From Avrilella dinanensis (GTDB lineage Bacteria; Bacteroidota; Bacteroidia; Flavobacteriales; Flavobacteriaceae), in NCBI RefSeq assembly GCF_002807015.1, contig NZ_NIPO01000001.1, positions 1,377,604-1,441,603 on the forward strand: a stretch of DNA of 64,000 nucleotides, read 5' to 3'. The stretch's first letter is position 1; every line of letters begins with the position of its first letter. Below are positions 27,401 to 35,657 of this stretch, one piece after another. Under the pieces are notes generated by a model. That model saw only the letters and a program-made list of their open reading frames with translations. It searched no databases and had not been told where the DNA came from. A program made the translations under genes and the position numbers.

Positions 27401-27570
27401 TACTGCCAACATCGTATTGGCGAAATACGTGATTAAGTGCAAAATTTGAATTTTGTACTTTCTATCCGCAAAACCATTTTTTATTTGTTTTTAAACTGTA
27501 AATTAGCAAATAGAAAATTGGCTTGCACAAGCCTCGAAACGTTCCTGCGATCTTACAACAACACCTTACA
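27401..27570 (+). repeat. attC-like site 3, right half decayed
   Basis: Opens with TACTGCCAAC (27401-27410), the exact reverse complement of the start of cassette 3. Boxes ATCG, CGAA and GTGCAA (27411-27448) reappear in inverted order and orientation as TTGCAC, CTCG and CGAT at about 27522-27554. A local hairpin GTGCAAAATT/AATTTTGTAC is at 27439-27460. The expected closing GTTRRRY box is missing, so this looks like the worn right end of the array. Confidence 0.4.
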
Positions 27571-27578
27571 ACAACAAA

Positions 27579-28154
27579 ATGTCCAAAATCTTCAAAAAAC
27601 ATATAGACAAATTCGCACAAATTTCTGATGAAGAATTTGAAGAGATTTTGAAATTCTTTGAAACAAAACAGGTGTTGAAAAAAGAAAATTTACTGGAAGA
27701 AGGACAAATTTGCAGATACCATTATTTTGTGTTGAATGGATTGCTACGCAAATTTTACATTAACGAAAAAGGTATTGAACAGACGACTGAATTTGCTATC
27801 GAGAATTGGTGGCTTACCGATAATATTGCCTATGAACGAAAACTACCTACTGAATTTTACATTCAAGCTGTAGAAAAATCACAGATACTTTATATTTCGC
27901 AAGACAATCAGGAAAAATTGTTGAAGGCATTCCCCAAAATGGAACGCTATTTTCGGTTTGTTTATCAAAGAGCTTATGCAGCAGCTCAAATGCGTATCAA
28001 ATACCTCTTTTCACTTTCCAAAGAAGAATTTTATTTTGAATTACTTCGCAAGCACCCTGAATTTGTGCAGCGTGTACCACAATATCTCATTGCTTCTTTC
28101 CTGGGGTTTACGCCAGAATATTTGAGTGAAATCCGCAAGCGAATTGTTTCTTAA
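27579..28154 (+). CDS. Crp/Fnr family transcriptional regulator
   Basis: 191 aa. Cyclic-nucleotide-binding-like beta-roll (about 10-125, with YHYFVLNGLLRKFY) and a C-terminal helix-turn-helix (about 165-190, VPQYLIASFLGFTPEYLSEIRKR). The cAMP-contact Arg-Ser pair of true Crp is not seen, so the ligand is unknown; such short Bacteroidota members often control the next gene. Upstream of an AhpD-like gene by 67 bp on the same strand, which is a recurrent pair in this phylum. Confidence 0.88.
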   Translation: MSKIFKKHIDKFAQISDEEFEEILKFFETKQVLKKENLLEEGQICRYHYFVLNGLLRKFYINEKGIEQTTEFAIENWWLTDNIAYERKLPTEFYIQAVEKSQILYISQDNQEKLLKAFPKMERYFRFVYQRAYAAAQMRIKYLFSLSKEEFYFELLRKHPEFVQRVPQYLIASFLGFTPEYLSEIRKRIVS

Positions 28155-28221
28155 ACCAGTTTAAGTTTTTTCCGTTGACCATTTTTCAACTTTGCATTGA
28201 ACAATTTTAAAATAATAAACA

Positions 28222-28674
28222 ATGCAAAAACGTGTAAACATCAACTCGGCAGAACCTAATGCTTTAAAGGCAATGATGGGTTTGGAAACATATCTTTCCA
28301 ATATTTCTATTTCCAAAACATTGAAAGAACTTATAAAAATCAGAGCTTCGCAAATCAACGGCTGTGCTTACTGCATTGATATGCATACCAAAGATGCGTT
28401 GAAAAATGGCGAAACCAATCAACGTATTTTCTTGCTCAATGCTTGGAAAGAAACAAGTGATATTTTTACCGATGAAGAAAGAGCCATACTAATGATAACT
28501 GAAGAAGTAACTTTAATTCATCAAAACGGTTTGTCTGATGAAACCTACGAAAAAGCCTTACAGTTTTTTAGTGAAAACCAAATCGCTGAAATCATTATGG
28601 CGGTCATTACCATCAATGCGTGGAACAGAATTGCCCTTAGCGGACATTTCCAACCCGGGCAAGCCTTTGCATAA
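28222..28674 (+). CDS. carboxymuconolactone decarboxylase/AhpD family protein
   Basis: 150 aa. All-helical AhpD-like fold with the redox motif CAYCIDMH (CxxC plus His, about residues 45-52), as in alkylhydroperoxidase AhpD. Likely a peroxide- or organic-hydroperoxide-reducing enzyme in the cytoplasm, with the upstream Crp/Fnr-type protein as probable regulator. Ends in a strong terminator. Confidence 0.9.
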   Translation: MQKRVNINSAEPNALKAMMGLETYLSNISISKTLKELIKIRASQINGCAYCIDMHTKDALKNGETNQRIFLLNAWKETSDIFTDEERAILMITEEVTLIHQNGLSDETYEKALQFFSENQIAEIIMAVITINAWNRIALSGHFQPGQAFA

Positions 28675-28691
28675 ACAAGCAGTACAAGATG

Positions 28692-28724
28692 AAATCACAG
28701 GATTAAACCCCTGTGATTTTTTTT
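28692..28724 (+). terminator. terminator of the AhpD-like gene
   Basis: Perfect stem AAATCACAGG (28692-28701) / CCTGTGATTT (28710-28719) and a run of eight T. Confidence 0.9.
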
Positions 28725-28749
28725 CGATGTAAATTGCCCCATTTGGTCA

Positions 28750-28909
28750 GAGCAAAAATCCTAATCAGCAATGGTTAGGATTTTTTGTTTTTAGCTAAAT
28801 TGTTAAAAATCAACGGGTTGTTTAAATCTAAAATATGCTGGTTGAAGACGAAAATTAAGCATATCACATAAAATAGCACTTTCGAGGTGTCTTTTTCGGT
28901 GACACCCTT
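28750..28909 (+). repeat. direct repeat R2
   Basis: 160 bp, about 94% identical by eye to R1 (20792-20950), including the complete tRNA-type terminator hairpin, but not preceded by a tRNA: similarity starts at GAGCAAAAATCC and stops abruptly on its left (TTTGGTCA here). Marks the right border of the cassette-bearing insert. Confidence 0.85.
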
Positions 28910-28945
28910 TTTAGAAGCTGGAGGTAAAAACTATTCCATTACTTA

Positions 28946-30763
28946 TTATGTTCTGTCACTATGTAGCAAAAACTCTTCAAGGCTAATCTCTTTTCCCAAT
29001 CCGAATTTTTGTTTCAGACGGTATTTGAACATCCGAACGCTTTGCGGTTCTACGTGTAGGATCTGGGCAATTTGCTTGGTGGACATTTTTAGGTAGAGGT
29101 ACGTACAATATTTCAAGTCCAGCGGCGTTAACTTTTGAACGGCTTTTTCGTTCAACCGATTGAAGAAATCGGGGTGGAGTTCTTGTATCTGAAGTTTAAT
29201 GTCTTCAAAATCGGTCTGAAGTAGCATTTCTTCTTTAATAAGTTTCTGAATATGACTTGCTTCTCCACTTTGTATCTTGTTCTGAATCTGTTTTAGGGTT
29301 TCATTCTTTCTGTCGATAATTAATGAGTTTGCCAATGCTTCTTTCTCCAATTGTTGTTTCCGCAAATCCAGTAATTCCTGTTCTGCTTTCAGCCGGGCTT
29401 GTTCTTCTTTTTCCAGCAAAATCTGCATCTTTGCCTGTTGTTCGGCGTCTTCTTTTTCTTGGGCTAATTTTTTCTCTCGTTCAATGGAATAACGCAACTT
29501 GAAATGGTAAGAAACAAACATAAAACCCAGCCCGAAAAGCAATGCCGATGCAATTCCGCCATACAGGTAATTTTGCTTTCGGTTAAATGCTTCCCGCTCC
29601 TTTAGCAATTGTAGCTCCTTATCTTTTTTCTCTGTTTCATATTGTACTTCCAATTTTTGTACGTTGAAAAGTTGTTGCTCGTTAAACGATTTTTTTAACA
29701 ATTCCTCCGCTCTTTGCTGATATTGCAAAGCGGCTTTCGTATCGTTTCTTTTGAATGCCAAATCGGTCAAATCTTTATTTACAGCATATTCTAACCGGTA
29801 ATAATTTTTGTTGGAAGCTACTAAATGGCTTAAACCCTGCAACAAATACTTTTCGGCAAGAGCTGGGTTTCCTTCTTTTTTGGCAAAACCACTTTTAATT
29901 CCGAAAACGTTCATCCATTTTTCCTGTGAAGCTTTGTCAGCTTTCAGCTTTTCTTCGGCAAGATCAAGATAACGGTACGCTTTTTCTTTGCGTTCGGCAA
30001 GGTTTTCCGGCGAATAATCCAAATAGTAGTTCGCCAGATTGATACAGGTAATCACAAAAGTATTGCCGCTCACTTTTTCAGGATTTTTCTGTTGCAAAGC
30101 AAAGGATTGACTCAGGTAGTAATAGCTGCTGTCCAATAATTGCGACTCGCTTGTTTTTTTGAAACGTGCCTGGTACATACTTGACAAACCGTTGTTTACA
30201 TTTACTTGAAGATTCACGTTTTCAGCCATTAAAGCATAATGTTGAGCTTTTCGGATGTAGGTTTCCATCTTCTCGCTATCGTCCCATTTGCTATACGCAC
30301 CATAAAGAAGATAATTGAGAGAATATTTCGTGGTCGGATCTTCGTCATTATTTTCAATTTGTTTTAATCCTTCTATCGCATCTTTTACCACCACATCGGG
30401 CATATTCATTGCATTTGCCAAAAAAGCTTTCCCTCTGTATGCCATCGCCAAAGCATTTTTATTGCCGGATTTTCTGGCGTTTTCCATGCTTAAATCAATC
30501 AGTTTTTTGGAGAGTAAAAGACTGTCCTTTGTAGTATAAATTGTACTTTGATAGGAATAGAAATAGGCTAAATCTGTTGTTTCAGATGTGTTTTCAATTT
30601 CTGTCGCCAATAAGTTTAGTGCTTCCTCCGGTTGATTATGTAAATGAAAATATTCCAACTGGTCTAACACTTTGGTGGTAGATGGACTCAAAGATTGGCT
30701 TTTCACTGTGGCGGTACAAAGTAAATAAGCAGCTAAAATATATAAAACCGATAGTGTTTTCAT
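28946..30763 (-). CDS. TPR sensor protein with C-terminal LuxR-like HTH
   Basis: 605 aa. Signal peptide about 1-22, a tetratricopeptide solenoid (about 30-370) outside the inner membrane, one span at about 395-417 (GGIASALLFGLGFMFV), a cytoplasmic coiled coil (about 420-490, KKLAQEKEDAEQQAK) and a C-terminal helix-turn-helix (about 545-590, KMSTKQIAQILHVEPQSVRMFKYRLKQ). This one-component membrane regulator layout is common in Bacteroidota. Divergent from the DUF4870-like gene 226 bp away. Signal and targets unknown; the neighbouring genes at 31-34 kb are candidates. Confidence 0.85.
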   Translation of the reverse strand: MKTLSVLYILAAYLLCTATVKSQSLSPSTTKVLDQLEYFHLHNQPEEALNLLATEIENTSETTDLAYFYSYQSTIYTTKDSLLLSKKLIDLSMENARKSGNKNALAMAYRGKAFLANAMNMPDVVVKDAIEGLKQIENNDEDPTTKYSLNYLLYGAYSKWDDSEKMETYIRKAQHYALMAENVNLQVNVNNGLSSMYQARFKKTSESQLLDSSYYYLSQSFALQQKNPEKVSGNTFVITCINLANYYLDYSPENLAERKEKAYRYLDLAEEKLKADKASQEKWMNVFGIKSGFAKKEGNPALAEKYLLQGLSHLVASNKNYYRLEYAVNKDLTDLAFKRNDTKAALQYQQRAEELLKKSFNEQQLFNVQKLEVQYETEKKDKELQLLKEREAFNRKQNYLYGGIASALLFGLGFMFVSYHFKLRYSIEREKKLAQEKEDAEQQAKMQILLEKEEQARLKAEQELLDLRKQQLEKEALANSLIIDRKNETLKQIQNKIQSGEASHIQKLIKEEMLLQTDFEDIKLQIQELHPDFFNRLNEKAVQKLTPLDLKYCTYLYLKMSTKQIAQILHVEPQSVRMFKYRLKQKFGLGKEISLEEFLLHSDRT

Positions 30764-30957
30764 TCTTTAATATCTACAAACAGAGACAAAATAATGAAAA
30801 AATTGAATCAAAACCGAATATAAGCGTGTTAAACTTATATGTTCAAAAAATTGATTATTAAATAATTATGGTTTTTGTAGATGTTTTGTATATACAATTT
30901 TAAATGTTGTAGATGTTTTGTTCAAGGGCAAAAGAGAAATAATAATCTTGTTATGGA

Positions 30958-30965
30958 TAAATTTG
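30958..30965 (+). promoter_or_regulatory. promoter -7 box upstream of the DUF4870-like gene
   Basis: TAAATTTG matches TAnnTTTG exactly, 24 bp before the start codon; the -33 position has no TTG. Lies in the 226-bp divergent region, in which nothing else stands out. Confidence 0.4.
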
Positions 30966-30989
30966 GATAAACATAAAAATAAATAAATT

Positions 30990-31316
30990 ATGACACCAAA
31001 AGTTCAATCCATTCTCAGTTACCTCGGTATTTTGTGGCTGATAGCCTATTTTGTCGGAAAAGAGCAACGAGACAGTTTTAGCATATATCATCTGAAACAA
31101 GGATTGGGTTTGCTGGTTTTGGCAATCCTTTTCAACATTGCGGTTTATGTACTTTCCATTTTTTCTGCTACACTCGGAGTTTTAGTGAGCTATGCTGGAA
31201 TCCTGTTTTTCATTATTATGATTGTAGGAATCATCAACGTTGCCAACGAAGTCAAAAAACCTTTGCCCGTAATTGGAAAATTATTTGAAGACAAATTTGA
31301 TTTTATTGACAAATAA
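30990..31316 (+). CDS. DUF4870/Tic20-like small membrane protein
   Basis: 108 aa with three hydrophobic spans (about 8-22, 40-62, 66-88). The block SIYHLKQGLGLLVLAIL is typical of DUF4870 proteins, which resemble the Tic20 import component of plastids; bacterial function is not established. First of several small envelope genes on the plus strand. Confidence 0.7.
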   Translation: MTPKVQSILSYLGILWLIAYFVGKEQRDSFSIYHLKQGLGLLVLAILFNIAVYVLSIFSATLGVLVSYAGILFFIIMIVGIINVANEVKKPLPVIGKLFEDKFDFIDK

Positions 31317-31357
31317 TAAGAACACAAATAAAATTTTAATATTTAATTAATTGAAAA

Positions 31358-32428
31358 ATGAGTAGTAGAATTTGGGTGATGATTATGACGATTGTTATAT
31401 CTCTTATAACAATGTCTTGTCAAAAAGATGATGGTTTTAATGAAGAAGAAATAACGGATACCTTATCTGTTTATGTGTATCGTGCCGGTGTAGAAATGCA
31501 TCAAGACAGATATAGTGCTTTGTACATGAAGAATAGACAAAAAGTAGTTCTTCCTTCTGTTACGGGTGGCTCTACAATTGCTCGTGATATTAAAGTGTCG
31601 GGTGACGATGTATATGTCGTTGGCGAAGAACTAAATGAAGAGCAAGAATCTGTAAAAGCATTGTTATGGGTAAATGGGCAGGCACAAGAGTTAAATGCTC
31701 CTAACTCAAAAAGTGTTACAGCTAAGGCGGTGTTTGTTAAGGACAACGACGTGTATGTTATAGGAAGCTACCTGCCACAAGCAGAAAATGCAACGTACAG
31801 GGCGATAGTATGGAAAAATGGAGAATTCACGCATATTGGGTCAAATGATGTGAGCACACGTCTTGAAGATATATTTGTTTTAAATAACGAAGTTCATATC
31901 GTAGGATATGAAAGGCACGAAGGAGGAATCATATCTAAATATTGGAAAAACGGTATAGGATCGGCGATTTCAAATATTGATACACTGACGTATGCAAAGA
32001 GTATTTATGTAGATCAAGACAATGTTTATATTGTAGGCTATACTGATGCTATTGGTGAAAGAAGTTTTAAGCTGTGGAAGAACGGCGTGCCGACAAAATT
32101 AATTTCAGGAGAAAGAATTAATCGTGGACTTGACTTAACAGTAGAAAACGAAAATGTTTATGCAGCCGGATACGAACAAGTGGGTAATAAATATGTTCCG
32201 AGAGTTTTTAAAAACAACGAATTGCTGCCTATTCAACATACTGCATCCGGACACACCTACGCTTTTGCCGTACAGGTTGTTGATGAAAAGGTGTATGTTT
32301 TAGGAAGTGAATATAGAAATGGCAAACAAGCAAATATCATTTGGGAAAACGGCAAAGAGATTGATTTCTTATCTGTTGAATCTGGTTATTCTGAATTTCA
32401 GTCAATGATAGTTGTTCCTAAAGAGTAA
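31358..32428 (+). CDS. lipoprotein with six propeller-like repeats
   Basis: 356 aa. Lipoprotein signal with lipobox ITMSC (Cys about 22). The mature part has six repeats of about 45 residues, each with a core such as DVYVVGEE, DVYVIGSY, EVHIVGYE, NVYIVGYT, NVYAAGYE, KVYVLGSE and a later W/F-K-N-G turn (LWVNGQ, VWKNGE, YWKNGI, LWKNGV, VFKNNE, IWENGK). This pattern suggests a six-bladed beta-propeller anchored in a membrane. No catalytic residues seen. Function unknown; binding is the usual role of such folds. Confidence 0.75.
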   Translation: MSSRIWVMIMTIVISLITMSCQKDDGFNEEEITDTLSVYVYRAGVEMHQDRYSALYMKNRQKVVLPSVTGGSTIARDIKVSGDDVYVVGEELNEEQESVKALLWVNGQAQELNAPNSKSVTAKAVFVKDNDVYVIGSYLPQAENATYRAIVWKNGEFTHIGSNDVSTRLEDIFVLNNEVHIVGYERHEGGIISKYWKNGIGSAISNIDTLTYAKSIYVDQDNVYIVGYTDAIGERSFKLWKNGVPTKLISGERINRGLDLTVENENVYAAGYEQVGNKYVPRVFKNNELLPIQHTASGHTYAFAVQVVDEKVYVLGSEYRNGKQANIIWENGKEIDFLSVESGYSEFQSMIVVPKE

Positions 32429-32484
32429 TATTCTAAAGTAGTTGTTATTCCACCACAAATTTTGTTTAAGATTAGAAAAATCAA

Positions 32485-32935
32485 ATGAAAAATATATCCT
32501 TATTATTAGTCGGCTTTTGTGTTTTTTTCATTTCCTGTTCCAAAGATGATGAACCTACGCGAATTTCAGATGCAGAAAGCATTGTCGGTGTTTGGAAATT
32601 TGTAGAAGTAGTGATTTGGAACGAGAACACCAAAATAATTGCGTCGTCCGAAGAAGTACAGCCCTGTTCCGGAGAGGATACTTATGTTTTTGAATCCAAC
32701 GGAAGATGTGCATTAGAAACCCACTACAAAAAGGGGGGAGGATTCTGTCATTAAAAATAGATGACGGGAAGCAACCGGCATTTGCTATTTTTAAAATGGA
32801 TGACGGCTACTATTACCGCTTCTTTTCAATAAAGAACAGCGAAAGCTATACCTTGTTCCATTGGAGGAAAAAGAAGGTCACGACTTGATTTGTGTAGAGG
32901 GATGTACCTTGTTGTTTGAACTTTTAGAGAAATAA
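32485..32935 (+). pseudogene. broken lipocalin-like lipoprotein gene
   Basis: Starts as a normal lipoprotein (MKNISLLLVGFCVFFISCSKDD, lipobox FISC) of lipocalin-like type (SIVGVWKFVEV, CSGEDTYVFESNG). The frame stops at 32754. Coding continues in a second frame (IDDGKQPAFAIFKMDDGYYY, to about 32865) and then in a third (LEEKEGHDLICVEGC, stop at 32935). One base too many in the G run at about 32733-32738, one in the A run at about 32753-32757 and one base missing near 32856 would restore about 150 codons. Either a decayed gene or homopolymer sequencing errors. Confidence 0.7.
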
Positions 32936-32972
32936 AAACGAATAAAGATATTGAACTAAAAAAAGAAAAATT

Positions 32973-33659
32973 ATGTTTTTTGTAATCAACAAAATAGAAC
33001 AAGGGGTTCATCGTAATGAAAAATTACAAAACCCGAAAAATCCCGGTAATCCAATGATACTTGGTGTTTACAGGCAATTGACCCGTACGGCACTTTTTTC
33101 AGTACATTCCAAAAAAGCGTATGGCGAATTTTGGGATGAAGTGACACAAAAGAAAATTGCCCGCCGGTTTTGGACACCGGAAATGAAGGCTTTTGCTAAT
33201 CAGAAGGTTGCTGAAGCGGCGAAACCACCTTTTATATTCAAATTGACGATCGTAGGCTGGATATTTGTCTTGTTGATGATGACCGCTATGGGATTGATTG
33301 TCTATCAAGAAATGAAACCGCCTATACCAAAACCAGCCGAATATGTAGCCATGGAGCAAGCTCCTGTAGAGGGCGATATCTATTTTGGCAAGTATGAGAT
33401 CTATAAAGAAAAAGGAACTCCGATTGGAGCAGAAATCCGTTTTGGCTGGTTTAAAGTCCTCAAGGTGGATGGCGATGTTTATCATATCGCCAAGTCGACC
33501 GAGATGAACAGAGGACATAAACCAAAAGAACAGCTCAACAGCGTCGATTTTGAAACAGAAAGTATGCCTTTGGTGAAACTAAAGGAACAAACAGGCTATA
33601 ACATACGTTTCGTATCTGACGATGACCTGACAGAAATATACATTACGGACAAAAAATAA
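32973..33659 (+). CDS. hypothetical single-span membrane protein
   Basis: 228 aa. One membrane span at 89-111 (LTIVGWIFVLLMMTAMGLIV) with a basic, aromatic cytoplasmic N-terminal part and a mainly beta-type outer part (DIYFGKYEIYKEKGTPIGAEI). No family recognised. Its stop codon is one base from the start of the next gene, so the two are translated as a pair. Confidence 0.65.
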   Translation: MFFVINKIEQGVHRNEKLQNPKNPGNPMILGVYRQLTRTALFSVHSKKAYGEFWDEVTQKKIARRFWTPEMKAFANQKVAEAAKPPFIFKLTIVGWIFVLLMMTAMGLIVYQEMKPPIPKPAEYVAMEQAPVEGDIYFGKYEIYKEKGTPIGAEIRFGWFKVLKVDGDVYHIAKSTEMNRGHKPKEQLNSVDFETESMPLVKLKEQTGYNIRFVSDDDLTEIYITDKK

Positions 33660-33660
33660 T

Positions 33661-34215
33661 ATGACCACAAAACGAATAATGGGTATCATAGCATTGGTTA
33701 TTGTCGTAGTTATAGCAGGATTTATTTTTATTCTCTATGCTACGATAAAGACCAAATCTACCAGTCTCAACAAATACGAACCATTCAAGGAATGGATTGG
33801 CAAAACCGTTACGTTGAATAAGGAAACGGTGCTGTTCAAAGACAAAATCCCTATGAACAACAATAGTGATTATCCGTATATGCTGTTGGACAGCTTGCAT
33901 CCGCAATGGCGGTATGTCGATGAGCAAAAAAGCATTGGAGATATCGAAGAGATAATTACATTCCCGAAAGGCACAGTATTGAAGTTGGAAAAGGCAATCC
34001 AATACACCAACGGCGTTTCAGGATCCTCGTATCCTACTATATTCGGTACGATCACTTTTGAGGGCAAAACGTACAAAACAGGTTATCGCTGGGGTGAACG
34101 CAACGTGAGCAAGGCATTCGACAAAATAGAAAACTGCTGGTTTTTTCATCAGGCACCGTGGCAGGATAAACAAGATACCGCCTTTTATGCGTTTCCGACG
34201 GCTAATTGGTGGTGA
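33661..34215 (+). CDS. hypothetical membrane-anchored protein
   Basis: 184 aa. N-terminal span (6-28, GIIALVIVVVIAGFIFIL) serves as signal anchor; the rest is a soluble beta-rich domain (EWIGKTVTLNKETVLF, GTITFEGKTYKTGYRW). No known motif. One base after the preceding gene; probably partners of each other in the envelope. Confidence 0.65.
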   Translation: MTTKRIMGIIALVIVVVIAGFIFILYATIKTKSTSLNKYEPFKEWIGKTVTLNKETVLFKDKIPMNNNSDYPYMLLDSLHPQWRYVDEQKSIGDIEEIITFPKGTVLKLEKAIQYTNGVSGSSYPTIFGTITFEGKTYKTGYRWGERNVSKAFDKIENCWFFHQAPWQDKQDTAFYAFPTANWW

Positions 34216-34425
34216 ATATTCAATTCATAAAAGGGATTGTTACGATGATTAATTAAACGAAATGCATCGCATTAAATTGTGGAATGCTAGAAGAATTGAT
34301 TGATCAAGAAAATATGTAGAAGTATAATGGAATTACTTAGATTTAAAATTGGTGAATAGAAGTATTGTTTGTCAAATTGTTAATTTGCAGTATTTTGAGC
34401 AAAGATAGATTTTGAGATGAAGAAC

Positions 34426-34457
34426 AGCTTTCGAGGTGTCCTTTTCGGTGTCACCCT
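34426..34457 (+). repeat. partial repeat R3
   Basis: AGCTTTCGAGGTGTCCTTTT and CGGTGTCACCCT form one 32-bp block that matches the right end of R1 almost perfectly (20918-20949) and R2 with two differences. It closes the accessory block 28.9-34.2 kb. The 210 bp before it (34216-34425) hold no gene or clear signal. Confidence 0.75.
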
Positions 34458-34463
34458 AAATGT

Positions 34464-35165
34464 TTATACAAACTGATATTTATTCTCGGTTCTTGAAATT
34501 TCGCTTTTTAAGGCTGGTTTTAATTTGAATATCAAAATGTAAAAGCCGATGAAATGAAACAAACAAAATGCTGTCAAAAAGTGTAAATAAGCTAAAGACA
34601 TTACGCCGCTATCTGTGTCGAGAAAAAACTGGATATATACAGGAACAAAACCTATTGTGGGCATAGAATAAACCTGGCTCGCAACAGATTGAATCAACCA
34701 GCTTTTTTGTGTTTGCTTTTGTTGTTTTTTCATTTGGTAGATAAACCGGAAACCGTCAACTAACATATAAATAAAACTTATCAGTAGCAACACATACAAA
34801 ACAATGTCGCTCCAGGGCTGAAAGCTTTTCAGAAAATTATACAAGATAAAATACAGGCAAATAGTTAGGATTATTTTCGGAATGGAAACAAACTGTACGA
34901 TTTCTTTCCACATTTTTTTATTGTAATATTTATGTAGTTCATTCTGCTTTTGTTCTACTAATCCCGTAAAACCGAATACACCAAACTTTTTAAACTCTTT
35001 TTCCAAAGCATCTTCAAACGAAATGGTCGGGTTTTCGTTCCATTGTTGCTCAATCGCATTTGCCAGATGGTCAACGAGTTCTACCTGCACATCGTAATGT
35101 TCTACATAATGTTTTTTGGTAAAATCGAATAATTGGTTGATTTCAACTTCGGTTATTTTTCTCAT
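34464..35165 (-). CDS. membrane protein of the padR operon, paralogue A
   Basis: 233 aa. N-terminal helical cytoplasmic domain (1-70: FDFTKKHYVEHYDVQVELVD and EKEFKKFGVFGF), then four hydrophobic spans (about 90-225). No enzymatic motif. Last gene of a five-gene operon, joined to the chimeric gene by an ATGA overlap (35162-35165). The N-terminal domain resembles that of other small membrane proteins found behind padR-type repressors; function unknown. Confidence 0.75.
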   Translation of the reverse strand: MRKITEVEINQLFDFTKKHYVEHYDVQVELVDHLANAIEQQWNENPTISFEDALEKEFKKFGVFGFTGLVEQKQNELHKYYNKKMWKEIVQFVSIPKIILTICLYFILYNFLKSFQPWSDIVLYVLLLISFIYMLVDGFRFIYQMKKQQKQTQKSWLIQSVASQVYSMPTIGFVPVYIQFFLDTDSGVMSLAYLHFLTAFCLFHFIGFYILIFKLKPALKSEISRTENKYQFV

Positions 35166-35657
35166 ATTTTTTGGAATTTCTGCTCAATTAGTATGATTTC
35201 TTTTTTCAGCAAAGGAATGATTTTGGTGAATAATATCAAGCAAAATAACAGATATACGCCAGTAAAAACGGTTTCTAAAATAATTTCAAAAAGATTTCTG
35301 TCAGGTCTATTTGCACCAAAGGTCACAAAGGCAATCATCACGATAGGAAGACTGTAAAAATAGTTGGAAACGCTGTTAATCAACCATTTTTTGTGCTTTT
35401 TTCTCAAGGTGCGGTACTGTAAATACCAGAAAAGTGCCGCTGCAACCATTAATAGAATTTCTAACCCAAATAAAATGTCGTTATGTAACGTATCTGAATC
35501 CGAAAACACCAAAAACAAGCCATAAAAGAATGCACCCGACAATACAATTCTGGGAACCGAAAAATAGTTGATAAACTCTTTTTTGATGATTTGCCAATAA
35601 TGATTTTGCAACGCCGCTTGTTTTTGCTCGACCAAACCGCTGAAACCAAACACGCCA
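34998..35657. repeat. tandem duplication, copy 1
   Basis: 660 bp that recur at 35672-36331 (offset 674) with about five substitutions by eye. It contains the first 55 or so codons of paralogue A and the last 165 or so codons of the chimeric gene. Confidence 0.88.

Larger units (their letters stand above)
21170..27410 (+). mobile_element. integron-like gene-cassette array without integrase
   Basis: Three gene blocks on the same strand. Block 1 (21170-21910) opens with GTTGTGCG and closes with CGCACAAC. Block 3 (26005-27410) opens with GTTGGCAGTA and closes with TACTGCCAAC, an exact 10-bp reverse complement. Block 2 starts at GTTGGGC (22029), which fits the attC core GTTRRRY. This start/end relation is what integrated gene cassettes show, because the R' core of a circular cassette is split on insertion. 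No tyrosine recombinase gene lies in the window, so the array would be of the class that lacks an integrase. Base composition is visibly AT-rich with AAA/GAA/TTA-rich codons. The region lies between repeats R1 and R2. Confidence 0.6.

Noticed and set aside
20951..28749. Prophage, transposon or conjugative element
   Set aside because: No integrase, transposase, relaxase or structural phage gene was found on either strand in this interval.
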